From: Bacteroidaceae bacterium
GTDB taxonomy: Bacteria; Bacteroidota; Bacteroidia; Bacteroidales; Bacteroidaceae
Reading direction: 5' to 3'
Assembly: GCA_017547585.1 (NCBI GenBank)
Contig: JAFYPH010000018.1
Location: forward strand, 1-32,854
Length of the DNA: 32,854 nucleotides
Shown: one piece after another, positions 23,724 through 31,386 of the stretch
Layout of the letters: each line of letters starts with the position of its first letter
Numbering within the stretch: the first letter of the stretch is position 1
Notes under the pieces: generated by a model
What the model saw: the letters and a program-made list of their open reading frames with translations, nothing else
What the model was told of the DNA's origin: nothing
Databases searched by the model: none
Translations under genes and position numbers: made by a program

Positions 23724-24740
23724 TTAGAAAGGTTGGTTGGCCATTTTCCACAGACAGAGGAAGGCTGCTTTTGTAATCTCAACCATCTTGTCCCAATTTA
23801 TGCGATCGCACTCGTCGCTGGGTTTGTGAAAGTCGGGTTGTGCTCCTGTCTGGTACCAGGCGATTGATGCGCCGGCTTGGAAGAACGGCACCTGGTCGCT
23901 ACCGTTGTTGAAGTTCTCCGAGGTTACAAAGTCGGGGTCGAGGTCCAGTGTGTGGTTCTTTATGTCGTGTCTCAGCCACTCGGCAAAGAGAGAGTCTTTT
24001 TGCATGTAAAGCAGGTTAAAATGTTTGGGGCGCTCCTCCATGTTGTTGCGGCCTATCATGTCAAAATTCATGTATCCTTTCACCTTTGTCATGTCCGAGA
24101 AGTTGTTTACAAAATATTTTGAACCCAGCAGACCACGCTCCTCGCCATCCCACAGCGCGAAAATTACAGTGCGCTCGGGCTGCTCGCCGGTGGCAATAAA
24201 GGCGCGCAGAATCTGCAACACAGCCTGCACTCCCGAGGCATTGTCATCGGCACCGTTGAAAATCTTGTCGCCAACGAGCATGGGGTCGGTGCCCAGATGG
24301 TCGTAGTGCGCGCCCACAACAACAATCTCTTCGGGGTTCTTTCCCTCTATTTTTGCAAGTATGTTGCGCATTTTTGCAACGTGGTGAGGGTGTTTCTTTA
24401 TCTCTTCAATAGTTTTAGGAGTTACGGTGTATGGCGAAAAGCGACCTTCGCGTGAATAGGCCTCGAAGGGCTGTGCAAAATTGTTGCCATAGAGTGGGGT
24501 GGCGCCCATCTGTTTCAGAATGGCGATAATATATTCTCCGGCAATGTATCCGGCCGGGGTTCCCGACTCGCGACCCTCGAGAGCGTCCGATGCAAGAAAC
24601 TCAACGTGTGCTTCGGCTGTTGCGCGGTTGATGGTTGCCACTCCCTTCTTCTCGGGAGTAATCTTGTTCTTTCTTGCCTCTGCTGTCAGTGCGGGCAGAA
24701 GCGCGAAGAGTGTAACTAATATGAATACTATCTTTTTCAT
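23724..24740 (-). CDS. M28 family zinc aminopeptidase, secreted
   Basis: The product from ATG at 24740 has 338 residues. A signal peptide (MKKIVFILVTLFALLPALTAEA) is followed by an M28 peptidase domain with all metal and catalytic residues: GAHYDHLG (His, catalytic Asp), NGADDNASG (bridging Asp), WDGEERGLLGS (Glu pair), NFDMIGR (Asp) and DFHKPSDE (His). An upstream in-frame ATG at 24764 would put eight residues before the signal peptide and is less likely. Expected to remove N-terminal amino acids from peptides in the periplasm or outside. It is followed at 10 bp by an amino acid permease. A hairpin just upstream may separate it from fabG. Confidence 0.92.
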   Translation of the reverse strand: MKKIVFILVTLFALLPALTAEARKNKITPEKKGVATINRATAEAHVEFLASDALEGRESGTPAGYIAGEYIIAILKQMGATPLYGNNFAQPFEAYSREGRFSPYTVTPKTIEEIKKHPHHVAKMRNILAKIEGKNPEEIVVVGAHYDHLGTDPMLVGDKIFNGADDNASGVQAVLQILRAFIATGEQPERTVIFALWDGEERGLLGSKYFVNNFSDMTKVKGYMNFDMIGRNNMEERPKHFNLLYMQKDSLFAEWLRHDIKNHTLDLDPDFVTSENFNNGSDQVPFFQAGASIAWYQTGAQPDFHKPSDECDRINWDKMVEITKAAFLCLWKMANQPF

Positions 24741-24753
24741 GGCTATATTTTTT

Positions 24754-24798
24754 AAAAAAAGCATAAGGCTGTGCGAAAATATTACTTTTTACACAGCC
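24754..24798 (-). terminator. Probable terminator between the fabG-like gene and the M28 peptidase
   Basis: On the minus strand GGCTGTG pairs with CACAGCC (7 bp, 18-nt AT-rich loop) and is followed six bases later by seven T. It lies 23 bp past the fabG stop. A TATTTTCG box in its loop (24781-24774) could start the peptidase transcript. Confidence 0.55.
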
Positions 24799-24821
24799 CT
24801 TTGCATATTGTTTGTCGTTTT

Positions 24822-25568
24822 TTAGCAGTTCATGCCACCGCAGCAGTTGATAACCTGTCCGGTAACGTAGGCCGAGAGGTCCGAAGCAAGGAATAGTGCC
24901 ACGTTGGCAACATCCTCGCCGCTGCCTGCGCGACGCAAAGGAATTGTTGCACACCACTGCTCGCGCATATTCTCGGGGAGCTTGGCGGTCATGTCTGTGT
25001 CGATGAATCCGGGAGCGATGCAGTTTGCACGTATTCCGCGCGGACCCAATTCCTTGGCGATAGACTTAGCGAGGCCAATGAGTCCGGCCTTCGATGCCGA
25101 GTAGTTACACTGTCCGGCGTTTCCGCTGACACCCACCACAGAGGTCATGTTGATGATGCTGCCCGCACGCTGCTTGGCCATGATGGGGGCAACGAGGCGT
25201 GTGAAATTGAACGCCGACTTTAGATTAACAGAAATTACGCTGTCCCACTGCTCCTCGCTCATGCGCAGGATGAGTCCGTCTTTGGTGATTCCGGCGTTGT
25301 TCACGAGAATATCTATGCGGCCGAAGTCTGCCATGATGCTCTTTACAACCTCGTCGGCAGCTGCATATTCTGCAGCGTTTGAAATGTAGGCTTTGCACGA
25401 AACGCCCAATGCGCTTATCTCTGCTACAGTCTCCTCGGCTACTGCGCTGTTGCTAACGTATGTAAATGCAATATTTGCGCCCTCGCTTGCAAATTTCAAT
25501 GCAATGGCTTTACCGATTCCGCGTGTGCCGCCGGTGATAAGGGCAACTTTTCCTTCCAATAATTTCAT
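24822..25568 (-). CDS. fabG: 3-oxoacyl-[acyl-carrier-protein] reductase-like short-chain dehydrogenase
   Basis: From the ATG at 25568 the product has 248 residues and a standard classical SDR layout: TGGTRGIG cofactor loop (12-19), NNAG (90-93), and catalytic Ser143, Tyr156 and Lys160. The C-terminus GYVTGQ-type signature is present as AYVTGQVINCCGG. FabG reduces 3-oxoacyl-ACP with NADPH in fatty-acid elongation. A frame open 31 codons further upstream would overlap the promoter and break the family N-terminus MKLLEGKVALITGG, so it is rejected. No other fatty-acid genes are next to it, so another SDR substrate remains possible. Confidence 0.88.
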   Translation of the reverse strand: MKLLEGKVALITGGTRGIGKAIALKFASEGANIAFTYVSNSAVAEETVAEISALGVSCKAYISNAAEYAAADEVVKSIMADFGRIDILVNNAGITKDGLILRMSEEQWDSVISVNLKSAFNFTRLVAPIMAKQRAGSIINMTSVVGVSGNAGQCNYSASKAGLIGLAKSIAKELGPRGIRANCIAPGFIDTDMTAKLPENMREQWCATIPLRRAGSGEDVANVALFLASDLSAYVTGQVINCCGGMNC

Positions 25569-25617
25569 GATAGTGTTATTTTGTTTGTTAATGACCGCCG
25601 AAGGCGATTTTCCGATG

Positions 25618-25649
25618 CGAAGATACACTTTTTTTGCAGACATCCGAAA
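25618..25649 (-). promoter_or_regulatory. Promoter of the fabG-like gene
   Basis: TTTC (25649-25646), 20-nt spacer, TATCTTCG (25625-25618) on the minus strand: one mismatch from consensus in each box. About 50 nt before the ATG. Confidence 0.55.
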
Positions 25650-25763
25650 GGCTTTGGGCAAATAATAGCGTCCGATTGCGATAATATAGTATAATAAATT
25701 GTAATATTCCTATATTTTTATGGCGCGAAAGGGAAAATCGGGGCAGAATTATTCGCTTAAATT

Positions 25764-25795
25764 TTATGTTTTTTGTCACCCTTTTATTATCTTCG
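25764..25795 (+). promoter_or_regulatory. Promoter of the rhodanese-nan operon
   Basis: TTATG (25764-25768), 19-nt spacer and TATCTTCG (25788-25795), 20 bp before the rhodanese ATG. No further promoter-sized gap exists before nanL, so this probably drives the whole operon. Confidence 0.55.
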
Positions 25796-25815
25796 CAAAC
25801 AAATGTTTATGAATC

Positions 25816-26214
25816 ATGAGACAAATTTTTAATAAAATTCTGCTTGGCGCCATGGGGCTGCTGTGCTTTACAGGATGCGGCTCTGCCGGAAAGTCGGGCG
25901 GTGCAGGCGATATTCTTGCGCCTGCCGAGTATATGAAAATGTTGCAGAGCGACGAAAAAGCCTATCTGCTCGACGTGCGTCGCGCCGACGAGTATGCTGC
26001 TGGACATCTGCCGGGTGCCGCTCTTCTCGATGTTACCGACAGTGTGGCCTTTGCCCGCGGCGTTGAACTTCTCGACAAAGAGAAGAATATCTACATCTAT
26101 TGCCGCAGCGGACGACGCAGCCGCAAAGCCGCCGATATTCTCACTGCAAAGGGCTTCAAGGTTACGGACATGCAGGGTGGCTACAATGCCTGGAAAGAGA
26201 CTTTTAACAAATAA
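25816..26214 (+). CDS. Rhodanese-domain lipoprotein
   Basis: The 132-residue product has a hydrophobic signal ending in CFTGC, so Cys21 is a possible lipidation site, and then a single rhodanese domain: LLDVRRADEYAAGHLPGA, IYIYCRSGRRSRKAA with the active-site Cys96, and MQGGYNAWK. Such single-domain proteins move sulfane sulfur, but the physiological partner is unknown; the -3 lipobox residue (Phe) is unusual. It stands only 18 bp ahead of nanL and shares the nan operon promoter. No link between rhodanese activity and sialic acid breakdown is known to me, so this may be simple co-transcription. Confidence 0.88.
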   Translation: MRQIFNKILLGAMGLLCFTGCGSAGKSGGAGDILAPAEYMKMLQSDEKAYLLDVRRADEYAAGHLPGAALLDVTDSVAFARGVELLDKEKNIYIYCRSGRRSRKAADILTAKGFKVTDMQGGYNAWKETFNK

Positions 26215-26232
26215 ATTCTAAATATATATACT

Positions 26233-27150
26233 ATGGAAAAGATTTTTGGACTTATAAACGCGCCCTTTACTCCTTTCTTGGAGAGTGGCGAGGTAAATTA
26301 CGAGCCTATTCCCGCATACGCTAATATGCTTGCAAAGAACGGCCTCAAAGGAGTTTTTATTAACGGCTCGTCGGGCGAGGGCTATATGCTCACCGAGGAT
26401 GAACGCATAAAACTCACCGAGGCGTGGATGGCTGCTGCACCCAAAGATTTTAAGGTTATTGTGCACGTGGGCAGCACCTGTGTAAAATCGAGCCGCCGCA
26501 TGGCCGAGCATGCTCAGAAGGTAGGTGCGTGGGGAATTGGTGCAATGGCGCCTCCCTTCCCCAAAGTGAATCGTGTAGAGGAGCTTGTGAAATATTGCGA
26601 GGAGATTGCTTCGGCCGCTCCCGAGCTTCCCTTCTATTTCTATCACATTCCCGCCTTTAACGGTGCCTACCTCTCGATGGTAGAATTCCTGAAGGCTGTC
26701 GATGGCCGCATTCCCAATTTCGCGGGAATAAAATATACTTTCGAGAGCCTTTACGAGTACAACCAGTGCCGCCTTTATAAGAATGGCAAATTTGACATGC
26801 TCCACGGACAGGATGAGACTATCCTTCCCTGCCTTGCAATGGGTGGCGCTCAGGGTGGCATCGGCGGAACAACAAACTACAATGGTTGCAATCTTGTGGG
26901 AATTATAGAGGCGTGGAAGAACGGCGACCTCGAAAAAGCTCGCGAACTGCAGAATTTCTCGCAAGAGGTTATTAACGTAATTTGCCACTTCCGCGGAAAT
27001 ATTGTCGGCGGCAAGCGCATAATGAAGCTCATAGGTCTCGACCTTGGCAAAAACCGCACCCCCTTCCAGAATATGACCGACGAAGAGGAGGTACGCATGC
27101 GTGCCGAACTCGAGGCGATAGACTTCTTCAACCGTTGCAACAAATTTTAA
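26233..27150 (+). CDS. nanL: N-acetylneuraminate lyase
   Basis: The lyase splits N-acetylneuraminate into N-acetylmannosamine and pyruvate through a Schiff base. The 305-residue product is a DHDPS-family TIM barrel with GSSGEGY (45-51) for carboxylate binding, Tyr137 in FYFYHIPA and the Schiff-base Lys167 in AGIKYT, positions close to those in E. coli NanA (Tyr137, Lys165). The neighbouring epimerase and transporter confirm the sialic acid role over dihydrodipicolinate synthase. The name follows the Bacteroides fragilis nanLET cluster. It lies 18 bp after the rhodanese and 12 bp before nanE. Confidence 0.94.
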   Translation: MEKIFGLINAPFTPFLESGEVNYEPIPAYANMLAKNGLKGVFINGSSGEGYMLTEDERIKLTEAWMAAAPKDFKVIVHVGSTCVKSSRRMAEHAQKVGAWGIGAMAPPFPKVNRVEELVKYCEEIASAAPELPFYFYHIPAFNGAYLSMVEFLKAVDGRIPNFAGIKYTFESLYEYNQCRLYKNGKFDMLHGQDETILPCLAMGGAQGGIGGTTNYNGCNLVGIIEAWKNGDLEKARELQNFSQEVINVICHFRGNIVGGKRIMKLIGLDLGKNRTPFQNMTDEEEVRMRAELEAIDFFNRCNKF

Positions 27151-27162
27151 AAAGGAACAATT

Positions 27163-28338
27163 ATGGACTGGAAAAAATATCTCGAAGAGTGGCGCGACTC
27201 ATATAAAAATGACCTTGTGAACGATATTATGCCTTTCTGGCTGCGCAACGGCCTCGATCGCGTCAATGGTGGTGTCTACACTTGCCTCGACCGCGACGGC
27301 TCGCTCATCGATAGCACAAAGTCAGTGTGGTTTCAGGGACGCTTCGCATTTGTGTGCAGCTTTGCATATAATAATGTAGACAAGAATCCCGAGTGGCTGC
27401 AGGCTGCGAAAAGTACCATTGACTTTATTGAAAAGTACTGTTTCGACAGTGACGGACGAATGTATTTCGAGGTTACTGCCGATGGAAAGCCTCTGCGCAA
27501 GCGTCGCTACGTATTTTCCGAGACATTCGCTGCCATTGCAATGGCCGAGTACTCAAAGGCCTCGGGCGACAAAGAGTATGCAGTGAAGGCACTGAAGCTG
27601 TTCAACGACATTCGCCATTTTATCTCCACCCCCGGCTATATGGAGCCCAAATACTGCGACACTCTGCAGGCAAAGGGCCACTCTATAGTGATGATTCTCA
27701 TAAACACCGCTTCGCGCATACGCGAGGTTATCGATGCTCCCGAGCTCGATGCACAGATAAACGAGTCGATAGAGTCATTGAGAGACTTCATGAAAGAGGA
27801 GTATAAGGCTCTGCTCGAAATGGTGGGCCCCAACGGAGAGTTCATTGACACCTGCAACGGCCGCATTATCAACCCCGGACACTGCATCGAGACTGCGTGG
27901 TTCCTGCTCGAAGAGGCCAAGCATCGTGGCTGGGAGAAGGAGCTTACCGAACGCGCACTGACGATCCTCGACTGGTCGTGGGAGTGGGGCTGGGACAAGC
28001 AGTATGGAGGAATCATCAACTTCCGCGACTGCCGCAACCTGCCCGTGCAGGAGTATTCTCAGGATATGAAATTCTGGTGGCCGCAGACAGAGGCAATCAT
28101 TGCTTCGCTCTATGCTTACGAGGCTACGCACGACGAAAAATATCTCATCATGCACAAGCAGATAAGCGAGTGGACATACGCCCACTTCCCCGACAGAGAG
28201 TATGGCGAGTGGTACGGCTATCTTCACCGTGACGGCACCGTTGCCCAGCCTGCCAAAGGCAATATTTTCAAAGGGCCTTTCCACATTCCTCGCATGATGA
28301 TAAAATCCTATCAGTTGTGTAACATTTTAATCGGATAG
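27163..28338 (+). CDS. nanE: N-acylglucosamine 2-epimerase (ManNAc to GlcNAc)
   Basis: The 391-residue product is an AGE-family alpha/alpha-barrel enzyme. Recognisable segments are RFAFVCSFAYN, GHSIVMILINTASRI, NPGHCIETAWFLLEEAKHRGW and a C-terminal QDMKFWWPQTEAI, which carry the conserved histidines and arginines of the family. In Bacteroides this AGE-type enzyme replaces the NanE/NanK route of E. coli: ManNAc made by NanL is epimerised directly to GlcNAc. It stands between nanL and the transporter, with one base between its stop and the next ATG. Confidence 0.93.
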   Translation: MDWKKYLEEWRDSYKNDLVNDIMPFWLRNGLDRVNGGVYTCLDRDGSLIDSTKSVWFQGRFAFVCSFAYNNVDKNPEWLQAAKSTIDFIEKYCFDSDGRMYFEVTADGKPLRKRRYVFSETFAAIAMAEYSKASGDKEYAVKALKLFNDIRHFISTPGYMEPKYCDTLQAKGHSIVMILINTASRIREVIDAPELDAQINESIESLRDFMKEEYKALLEMVGPNGEFIDTCNGRIINPGHCIETAWFLLEEAKHRGWEKELTERALTILDWSWEWGWDKQYGGIINFRDCRNLPVQEYSQDMKFWWPQTEAIIASLYAYEATHDEKYLIMHKQISEWTYAHFPDREYGEWYGYLHRDGTVAQPAKGNIFKGPFHIPRMMIKSYQLCNILIG

Positions 28339-28339
28339 T

Positions 28340-29569
28340 ATGAAAAATTCAAAAATATATCCTTGGGTGGTAGTGGCACTGCTGTGGGTGGTGGCTCTGC
28401 TCAACTATATGGACAGGCAGATGCTCAGCACCATGAAAGAGGCTATGCAGATAGACATTGTGGAGCTGCAGAATGCCGAGAATTTTGGAATCTTGATGGC
28501 AGTCTTTCTGTGGATCTACGGCTTTATGAGCCCCGTCTCGGGAATGGTTGCCGACAGAGTCAGCCGCAAATGGCTCATCGTGGGCAGTCTGCTCGTGTGG
28601 TCGAGCGTGACCTACCTTATGGGCATTGCCGATAGTTTCGACCAACTTATATGGCTGCGCGCGCTCATGGGAATAAGTGAGGCGCTCTATATTCCCGCCG
28701 GACTCTCGCTCATCGCCGACTACCACAGCGACAAGACCCGTTCGCTCGCCGTGGGCATCCATATGACCGGTCTTTACATGGGACAGGCTATCGGTGGATT
28801 CGGAGCAACGGTTGCTGCGGCCTTCACATGGCACACAGCCTTCCATTGGTTCGGAATTATTGGAATCGTATATGCAATGGTGCTTGCGCTGTTCCTCAAA
28901 GATATCAAGCGCGAGCCTGTACAGGCAAAAGTGCAACCCTCGGCCGATGGCCATAAGTTCTCAAAGGGGCTGGTGCTTCTTTTCAGCAACATTGCCTTTT
29001 GGGTGATACTCTTCTTCTTTGCGTCGTCCAGCCTTCCCGGATGGGCAACAAAGAACTGGCTGCCGACACTCTACGCCGAGAGCCTTAATATTCCTATGTC
29101 CGAGGCGGGCCCCATTTCTACAATAACAATTGCTGCTTCGTCGTTCGTGGGCGTTATCTTCGGAGGAATGCTCTCCGACCGCTGGGTGCAGAAAAATCTG
29201 CGCGGACGCATCTATACAAGTGCCATAGGCATGGGACTCACAATCCCCTCGCTGGTGCTTATAGGCATCGGTGACAGTTTCGCGGCGGTAGTCTGCGCCG
29301 GACTTCTTTTCGGCGTCGGTTACGGAATGTTCGACGCGAACAATATGCCCATTCTGTGCCAATTTGTGTCGTCCAAACAGCGTGCAACGGCTTATGGAAT
29401 TATGAATATGGTGGGAGTCTTCTCGGGTGCGGCAATCACTCAGGTACTCGGAAAATGGACCGACGGCGGACAGCTGGGCTACGGCTTTGCAGTGCTGGGC
29501 GCAGTGGTTTTCGTTGCCATGCTTGCGCAGCTTCTGTTGCTGAAGCCCAAGACTGCCAATATGGAATAA
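28340..29569 (+). CDS. nanT: MFS transporter, probable sialic acid permease
   Basis: The 409-residue protein has about 12 transmembrane helices and the MFS signature after helix 2 (GMVADRVSRKWLI), with LLNYMDRQMLSTMKEAM in helix 1, typical of anion:cation symporters. It carries solute across the inner membrane, probably with protons. The sialic acid assignment comes from its position one base after nanE and from the Bacteroides nanLET layout, not from residues that prove specificity. There are no outer-membrane TonB-type genes in this cluster, so free sialic acid must enter the periplasm by another route. Confidence 0.88.
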   Translation: MKNSKIYPWVVVALLWVVALLNYMDRQMLSTMKEAMQIDIVELQNAENFGILMAVFLWIYGFMSPVSGMVADRVSRKWLIVGSLLVWSSVTYLMGIADSFDQLIWLRALMGISEALYIPAGLSLIADYHSDKTRSLAVGIHMTGLYMGQAIGGFGATVAAAFTWHTAFHWFGIIGIVYAMVLALFLKDIKREPVQAKVQPSADGHKFSKGLVLLFSNIAFWVILFFFASSSLPGWATKNWLPTLYAESLNIPMSEAGPISTITIAASSFVGVIFGGMLSDRWVQKNLRGRIYTSAIGMGLTIPSLVLIGIGDSFAAVVCAGLLFGVGYGMFDANNMPILCQFVSSKQRATAYGIMNMVGVFSGAAITQVLGKWTDGGQLGYGFAVLGAVVFVAMLAQLLLLKPKTANME

Positions 29570-29575
29570 AATACC

Positions 29576-30694
29576 ATGAGACATTTTAAGATCAATTCTC
29601 TCTGTATATGCATCCTGCTCTTTGTTGCAGCGTGTGTGCCTTCGGTCATTTACATTGACACGATTGGCACTATGCCAGGCGAAGAGCCCGGCTACGAAAA
29701 GGGTGTCTCTGCCTGCTATGCGACGGTGTCCGATGGCACTATGCTGCTTGCGGGCGGCTGCAATTTCCCCGAGACTCCGGCGGCCAACGGTGGCGCAAAA
29801 AGATACTATAAGGGTATCTATTCAGCGTCGTGCGATGGCTCTGCGCTGCAGTGGAAAAAGGTGGGCGAGCTTCCCGAAGCCTCTGCCTATGGCGTTTCGC
29901 TGCAGTATGGCGCGAGCCTTGTCATTGCCGGGGGAATGAACGAAAATGGCGCTTCGGATAAAGTCTATATTGTCGAGGCTGCCAGCGATGGTTGCAATAT
30001 CCGTTGCCTGCCGTCGTTGCCTTGCACCGTCGACAATGCTTCGGGCGCAGTCTGCGGCAACTATATATATGTTGTCGGTGGCAACGCCGACGGCCGTCCA
30101 TCGTCGAGGGCGTTTGCTCTGAATATGGACGATGTTGCGGCAGGGTGGTGCGAGCTTCCCTCTTTCCCCGGTCGCGGACGTGTGCAGCCTGTCTGCGTGG
30201 CTGCGGCGGGCGCATTGTATCTGTGGGGCGGCTTTACGCCTGCGGGTGACGATGGCGATGCTGTTGTACATTGCGATGGCGCGAAATATAATCTTGCGTC
30301 GGGTGAGTGGAGCCTGTTGCCCACGATTGTCGACGAGAATAATCAGCCGCTTACCCTCTCGGGAGGTGCGGCTGTTGCTACTGCCGATGGTCGTATTTTC
30401 GCTGCCGGCGGGGTGAATCGCGAGATATTCGAGGATGCAATTTCGGGAAAATATAATTGTGTCCCCAAAAATGAGTATATGCGTCGCCCTATAGGATGGT
30501 ACCGATTCAACGACAGGCTGCTCGGCTTCGATGCTACAGAAGAAAAATGGGAGATTCTCACACGCAAGGCCGCCTATGCGCGCGCCGGAGCGGTGCTTGC
30601 AACCGATGGCGAAAATCTCTATTATGTGGGTGGCGAACTTAAGCCCGGAATAAGAACACCCGAAATAAAAGAGTTTTCTTTTTTAATAAAGTGA
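29576..30694 (+). CDS. Kelch-repeat lipoprotein, probable N-acetylneuraminate epimerase (NanM-like)
   Basis: The 372-residue product has a signal with lipobox VAAC (Cys20). Six or so Kelch-like blades follow, each with a Gly-Gly turn (LLAGGCNFP, VIAGGMNENG, YVVGGNADG, YLWGGFTPAG, FAAGGVNRE, YYVGGELKPG). This matches the beta-propeller of NanM, the mutarotase that speeds conversion of alpha to beta sialic acid outside the inner membrane. Catalytic residues were not verified by alignment. It lies 6 bp after nanT, the last gene of the operon, before a strong terminator. Confidence 0.85.
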   Translation: MRHFKINSLCICILLFVAACVPSVIYIDTIGTMPGEEPGYEKGVSACYATVSDGTMLLAGGCNFPETPAANGGAKRYYKGIYSASCDGSALQWKKVGELPEASAYGVSLQYGASLVIAGGMNENGASDKVYIVEAASDGCNIRCLPSLPCTVDNASGAVCGNYIYVVGGNADGRPSSRAFALNMDDVAAGWCELPSFPGRGRVQPVCVAAAGALYLWGGFTPAGDDGDAVVHCDGAKYNLASGEWSLLPTIVDENNQPLTLSGGAAVATADGRIFAAGGVNREIFEDAISGKYNCVPKNEYMRRPIGWYRFNDRLLGFDATEEKWEILTRKAAYARAGAVLATDGENLYYVGGELKPGIRTPEIKEFSFLIK

Positions 30695-30734
30695 TTGATT
30701 ATCAATGTAGTTGAGGAATTACATAACTACTTTA

Positions 30735-30784
30735 GGAAAAATCCCCTTGCGATTAGGAAATTACCGTTGCAAGGGGATTTTTCC
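30735..30784 (+). terminator. Terminator of the nan operon
   Basis: A perfect 16-bp stem (GGAAAAATCCCCTTGC with its exact complement at 69-84 of this hundred) and an 18-nt loop. The T-run is inside the stem, so it would work in both directions. The 3' arm overlaps the -33 region of the next promoter. Confidence 0.85.
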
Positions 30785-30797
30785 CGTAATAAATTTG
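30767..30797 (+). promoter_or_regulatory. Promoter of the histidine-rich protein gene
   Basis: TTG at 30767-30769 with a 20-nt spacer to TAAATTTG at 30790-30797 fits the Bacteroides promoter. The leader is about 50 nt and contains the palindrome AATTTTAAAATT just before the ATG. Confidence 0.55.
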
Positions 30798-30854
30798 CAG
30801 CAGACAAGAAGATGAAAGACTTCTGAATTACTAACAATTTTAAAATTCAGTATT

Positions 30855-31250
30855 ATGAAAAAGATGATGATTATTGCAGTTCTTATAAGCGGAATGCTTA
30901 TGCCTGCGCAGATTTTTGCAAAGAACGACAGACGCGAAGTTAAAAAAGAGAATAGAGTGAGTGTAGACTACAACAGAGTGAACAAGGGTGGCAATGTTGC
31001 CAAGAATCACAAGCCCGAACCCAAAAAGCCGGTAGTAGTGAAGCATCATAATCCCGCCCCCGTGGTTGTCCATCACCATAATCCTGCTCCTGTGGTTGTT
31101 CACCACCACAAGCCCGCCCCTATAGTGCATCATGTGAATTGCGCGCCTCCTCCCCCTCCCGTACATCACCATAATCATTGTAGCGAGGTTGCAGGTGCAG
31201 CAGCAGTGGCAGTCGGAGTAGTGGGCCTTCTCTCACTCCTTGCAAATTAA
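30855..31250 (+). CDS. Secreted histidine-rich repeat protein, unknown function
   Basis: The 131-residue product has a signal peptide (MKKMMIIAVLISGMLMPAQIFA), a basic linker, then three 10-residue repeats of the form VVVHHHNPAP (codons 60-89), followed by PIVHHVNCAPPPPPVHHHNHC. It ends in a hydrophobic Ala/Val/Gly-rich tail (VAGAAAVAVGVVGLLSLLAN) that could insert in a membrane. Fifteen histidines and two cysteines in the exported part suggest metal binding (zinc, nickel or copper), but no known metal domain is recognised. The gene is a single transcript with its own promoter and terminator. Confidence 0.8.
   Translation: MKKMMIIAVLISGMLMPAQIFAKNDRREVKKENRVSVDYNRVNKGGNVAKNHKPEPKKPVVVKHHNPAPVVVHHHNPAPVVVHHHKPAPIVHHVNCAPPPPPVHHHNHCSEVAGAAAVAVGVVGLLSLLAN
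31032..31121 (+). repeat. Three 30-bp in-frame repeats encoding VVVxHHxPAP
   Basis: Units at 31032-31061, 31062-31091 and 31092-31121 each encode ten residues. The protein repeats are much closer than the DNA repeats, since codons differ between copies, which suggests selection on the peptide rather than recent slippage. Confidence 0.85.
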
Positions 31251-31310
31251 AAGATAAAGGCTTTTTGCTATAATTAGACGATACGTTTTTTCATTGTGAT
31301 TTTCTATTCG

Positions 31311-31329
31311 GCCGAAGAGTAGCTTCGGC
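31311..31329 (+). other. Short hairpin upstream of the terminator
   Basis: GCCGAAG and CTTCGGC form a 7-bp stem with a 5-nt loop, 61 bp after the histidine-rich gene and just before the main terminator. Possibly an auxiliary terminator or mRNA end-stabilising stem. Confidence 0.4.
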
Positions 31330-31334
31330 AAACT

Positions 31335-31366
31335 AAAAGCTCCTTGCCGTGCGGCAAGGAGCTTTT
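31335..31366. terminator. Bidirectional terminator between the histidine-rich gene and manC
   Basis: A perfect 14-bp stem, AAAAGCTCCTTGCC with its complement, with a 4-nt loop GTGC. The A and T ends let it terminate both the plus-strand and the minus-strand transcript. Confidence 0.88.
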
Positions 31367-31386
31367 CTATAATAGTGTCCGAAAGG

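Noticed and set aside
25569-25661. 31-codon N-terminal extension of fabG
   Set aside because: It runs through the predicted promoter at 25618-25649 and the SDR domain begins right at the later ATG.
26218-26988. Minus-strand open frame of 256 codons
   Set aside because: It is antisense to nanL, which has all its catalytic residues, and has no promoter or homology that I recognise.
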